This document shows, one piece after another, positions 4,043-5,379 of a DNA stretch of 5,379 nucleotides. The position numbers were made by a program, and so were the translations under genes. The stretch is from Chloroflexota bacterium (GTDB lineage: Bacteria; Chloroflexota; Anaerolineae; Anaerolineales; Villigracilaceae), in contig VGOX01000191.1 of NCBI GenBank assembly GCA_016875755.1, positions 1 to 5,379 on the forward strand, written 5' to 3'. Position 1 is the first letter of the stretch. Each line of letters starts with the position of its first letter. The notes beneath the pieces were generated by a model, which saw only the letters and a program-made list of their open reading frames with translations, was not told the origin of the DNA and did no database searches.

Positions 4043-5293
4043 ATGAATTCAAAACATGATGTATTGATCATCGGCGGCGGACCTATTGGATTAAGTTCCG
4101 CTTACTATCTGCTCAAAGCGGGGCGCGGTGTTACCATTCTTGATTCAAATGAAATCGCCAAAGGCAGCGGCTCGGGCAATGCGGGGCACATTGTGCCGAG
4201 TCATATTATTCCGCTGGCGGCACCGGGCGTGGTGACTTCTGCGCTTAAGTGGATGCTCGACCCGAACAGCAGTCCCTTTGGCTTGAAGATTCGCCTCGAC
4301 CTGAAATACATTTCATGGCTGACCCAATTTGCGGCGGCGTGTAATGAAGCCAATGTCAACCGTGCGCTGGAGCCAATGAAAAACCTTGGTTTTCTCAGCG
4401 CAGATAATTTTGCGAAAATGATTGTCGAAGAAAAATTCGATTGCCATTATCAAACCACAGGCTTTCTGAATTTATACAAAAACCAAGCCGCCTTTGAGGA
4501 AGGCAAACACGAAGCCGAGTTCATGCAGAAATACGGCATCCCCGTCAGCGTGTATGAAAAAAATAAAATTACTGATGTCGAACCTGCTGTGCGGGATGAT
4601 GTCCTCGGTGGTGTGCATTTTACGGGTGATGCGCACCTCAACCCTGCCATATTCTTGCAGTTGCTCGGCGAACGCGTCCGTGCGATGGGCGCGGAAGTTT
4701 TCGAGAATACGCCAGTCACGGGCTTTGAATCAGCGGGGGGGAAGGTTCGGGTCGTAAAAACAAGTGTCGGTGAGTTTGAAGCGGAGCAGGTCATCCTGGC
4801 GGCGGGTGCTTGGTCGCCTATCGTGGCGCGTGATCTGCGAATTAATATTCCCGTGCAACCTGCGCGCGGTTACAGCCTCACGGCGTCTGCCATTCAAAAC
4901 ATGCCGCGACAGGCGTTGATTTTGGGAGATCGCCGCGTGGCGGTTTCGCCGTTCGGAAATCAGATCCGTGTGACGGGGCGGCTTGAGGTGGGTGAGTTTA
5001 GCACTATGCCGGTACCACGCTGGATTCAGCGGCTCGAAGAATTTGCGCGCGAATATATTCGGTTGGATGAAAAACTGGATATTAAAGAGACGTGGGCTGG
5101 CTTGCGCCCCGTGACGCCTGACGGCATGCCCATCATCGGACGTTCACCGCATCATTCCAACCTGACAGTTGCCACGGGGCACGCGATGCTTGGTCTTTCG
5201 CTGGGACCGGGGACGGGTCAGGTGGTGGCAGAGTTGGTGAGTGGAAACGATACGGCGTTCGATTTGGTTGCATTTGGGATGGAGCGTTTTTAG
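4043..5293 (+). CDS. FAD-dependent D-amino-acid dehydrogenase, probable D-hydroxyproline dehydrogenase
   Basis: A 416-residue DadA/DAO-family flavoprotein. The N-terminal Rossmann motif is VLIIGGGPIGLSSAYYL with Gly11, Gly13 and Gly16, and Asp34 ends the second strand. The family segment GSGNAGHIVPS (43-53) follows. The C-terminal FAD-binding block contains WAGLRPVTPDGMPIIG (351-366) and ATGHAMLGLSLGPGTGQ (377-393). No signal peptide or membrane helix is evident; such enzymes are often peripheral on the cytoplasmic membrane and pass electrons to the respiratory chain. The ATG follows GGAG (4034-4037) at 5 bases. In context it should oxidise cis-4-hydroxy-D-proline to pyrroline-4-hydroxy-2-carboxylate, between the epimerase and the deaminase. 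A general D-amino-acid dehydrogenase is the main alternative. Codon use is richer in G- and T-ending codons than in the two upstream operon genes. Last operon gene seen; no terminator is visible downstream. Confidence 0.9.
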   Translation: MNSKHDVLIIGGGPIGLSSAYYLLKAGRGVTILDSNEIAKGSGSGNAGHIVPSHIIPLAAPGVVTSALKWMLDPNSSPFGLKIRLDLKYISWLTQFAAACNEANVNRALEPMKNLGFLSADNFAKMIVEEKFDCHYQTTGFLNLYKNQAAFEEGKHEAEFMQKYGIPVSVYEKNKITDVEPAVRDDVLGGVHFTGDAHLNPAIFLQLLGERVRAMGAEVFENTPVTGFESAGGKVRVVKTSVGEFEAEQVILAAGAWSPIVARDLRINIPVQPARGYSLTASAIQNMPRQALILGDRRVAVSPFGNQIRVTGRLEVGEFSTMPVPRWIQRLEEFAREYIRLDEKLDIKETWAGLRPVTPDGMPIIGRSPHHSNLTVATGHAMLGLSLGPGTGQVVAELVSGNDTAFDLVAFGMERF

Positions 5294-5379
5294 ATGAAAT
5301 GATATGTGCCGCTTATCGCTGGACAAATAGATAATGCACCTGCTTTTGTGTTGCTCATACGCGAGACCAGTAGTAGTTT

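Noticed and set aside
5294..5379. A gene or terminator after the dehydrogenase
   Set aside because: Only short frames with early stops occur, and I found no convincing stem with a T-run.

Overview
The window reads as a chromosomal segment of a free-living bacterium, most likely Chloroflexota (Anaerolineae-like). That placement is inference, based on mid-range GC, a TIR-SUMF1 fusion of a style common in that group, and spacers filled with short degenerate repeats. All supported genes lie on the + strand. I saw no tRNA, rRNA, CRISPR array or complete insertion sequence.

Left part (1-1970). A short frame open to the left edge (3-92) may be the tail of an upstream gene. It overlaps the start of an unrecognised cytoplasmic protein (46-471). 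A 12-bp hairpin (497-526) with a good -10 box directly after it separates this from a TIR-SUMF1 fusion gene (565-1874). That gene has a clear ribosome binding site, an N-terminal TIR domain, a charged repeat linker and a C-terminal formylglycine-generating-enzyme-type (SUMF1) domain. Its reading frame is broken by an apparent one-base loss near 684. The SUMF1 domain lacks the cysteine pair needed for real formylglycine synthesis, and it ends in a codon pattern typical of the variable region of a diversity-generating retroelement (DGR). No reverse transcriptase or template repeat lies in the window, so this is a hypothesis.

Spacer 1875-2069. It holds a small hairpin just after the TIR-SUMF1 stop, a T-run, a terminator-like hairpin (2007-2029), a TATAAT box (2029-2034), a heptamer repeat and the ribosome binding site of the next gene.

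Right part (2070-5293). Three co-directional genes look like a 4-hydroxyproline catabolic operon: a DHDPS-family lyase/deaminase (2070-2939), a 4-hydroxyproline 2-epimerase of the proline racemase family with both catalytic cysteines (3016-3984), and an FAD-dependent D-amino-acid dehydrogenase (4043-5293). In the known pathway the epimerase makes cis-4-hydroxy-D-proline, the flavoenzyme oxidises it to pyrroline-4-hydroxy-2-carboxylate, and the DHDPS-family deaminase converts that to alpha-ketoglutarate semialdehyde. The last step, a semialdehyde dehydrogenase, is not in the window. The epimerase gene carries an in-frame palindromic repeat insertion. Each spacer before the three operon genes contains 7-nt degenerate tandem repeats, one folded into a perfect 24-bp inverted repeat. 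The last 86 bases (5294-5379) show no gene or clear signal.
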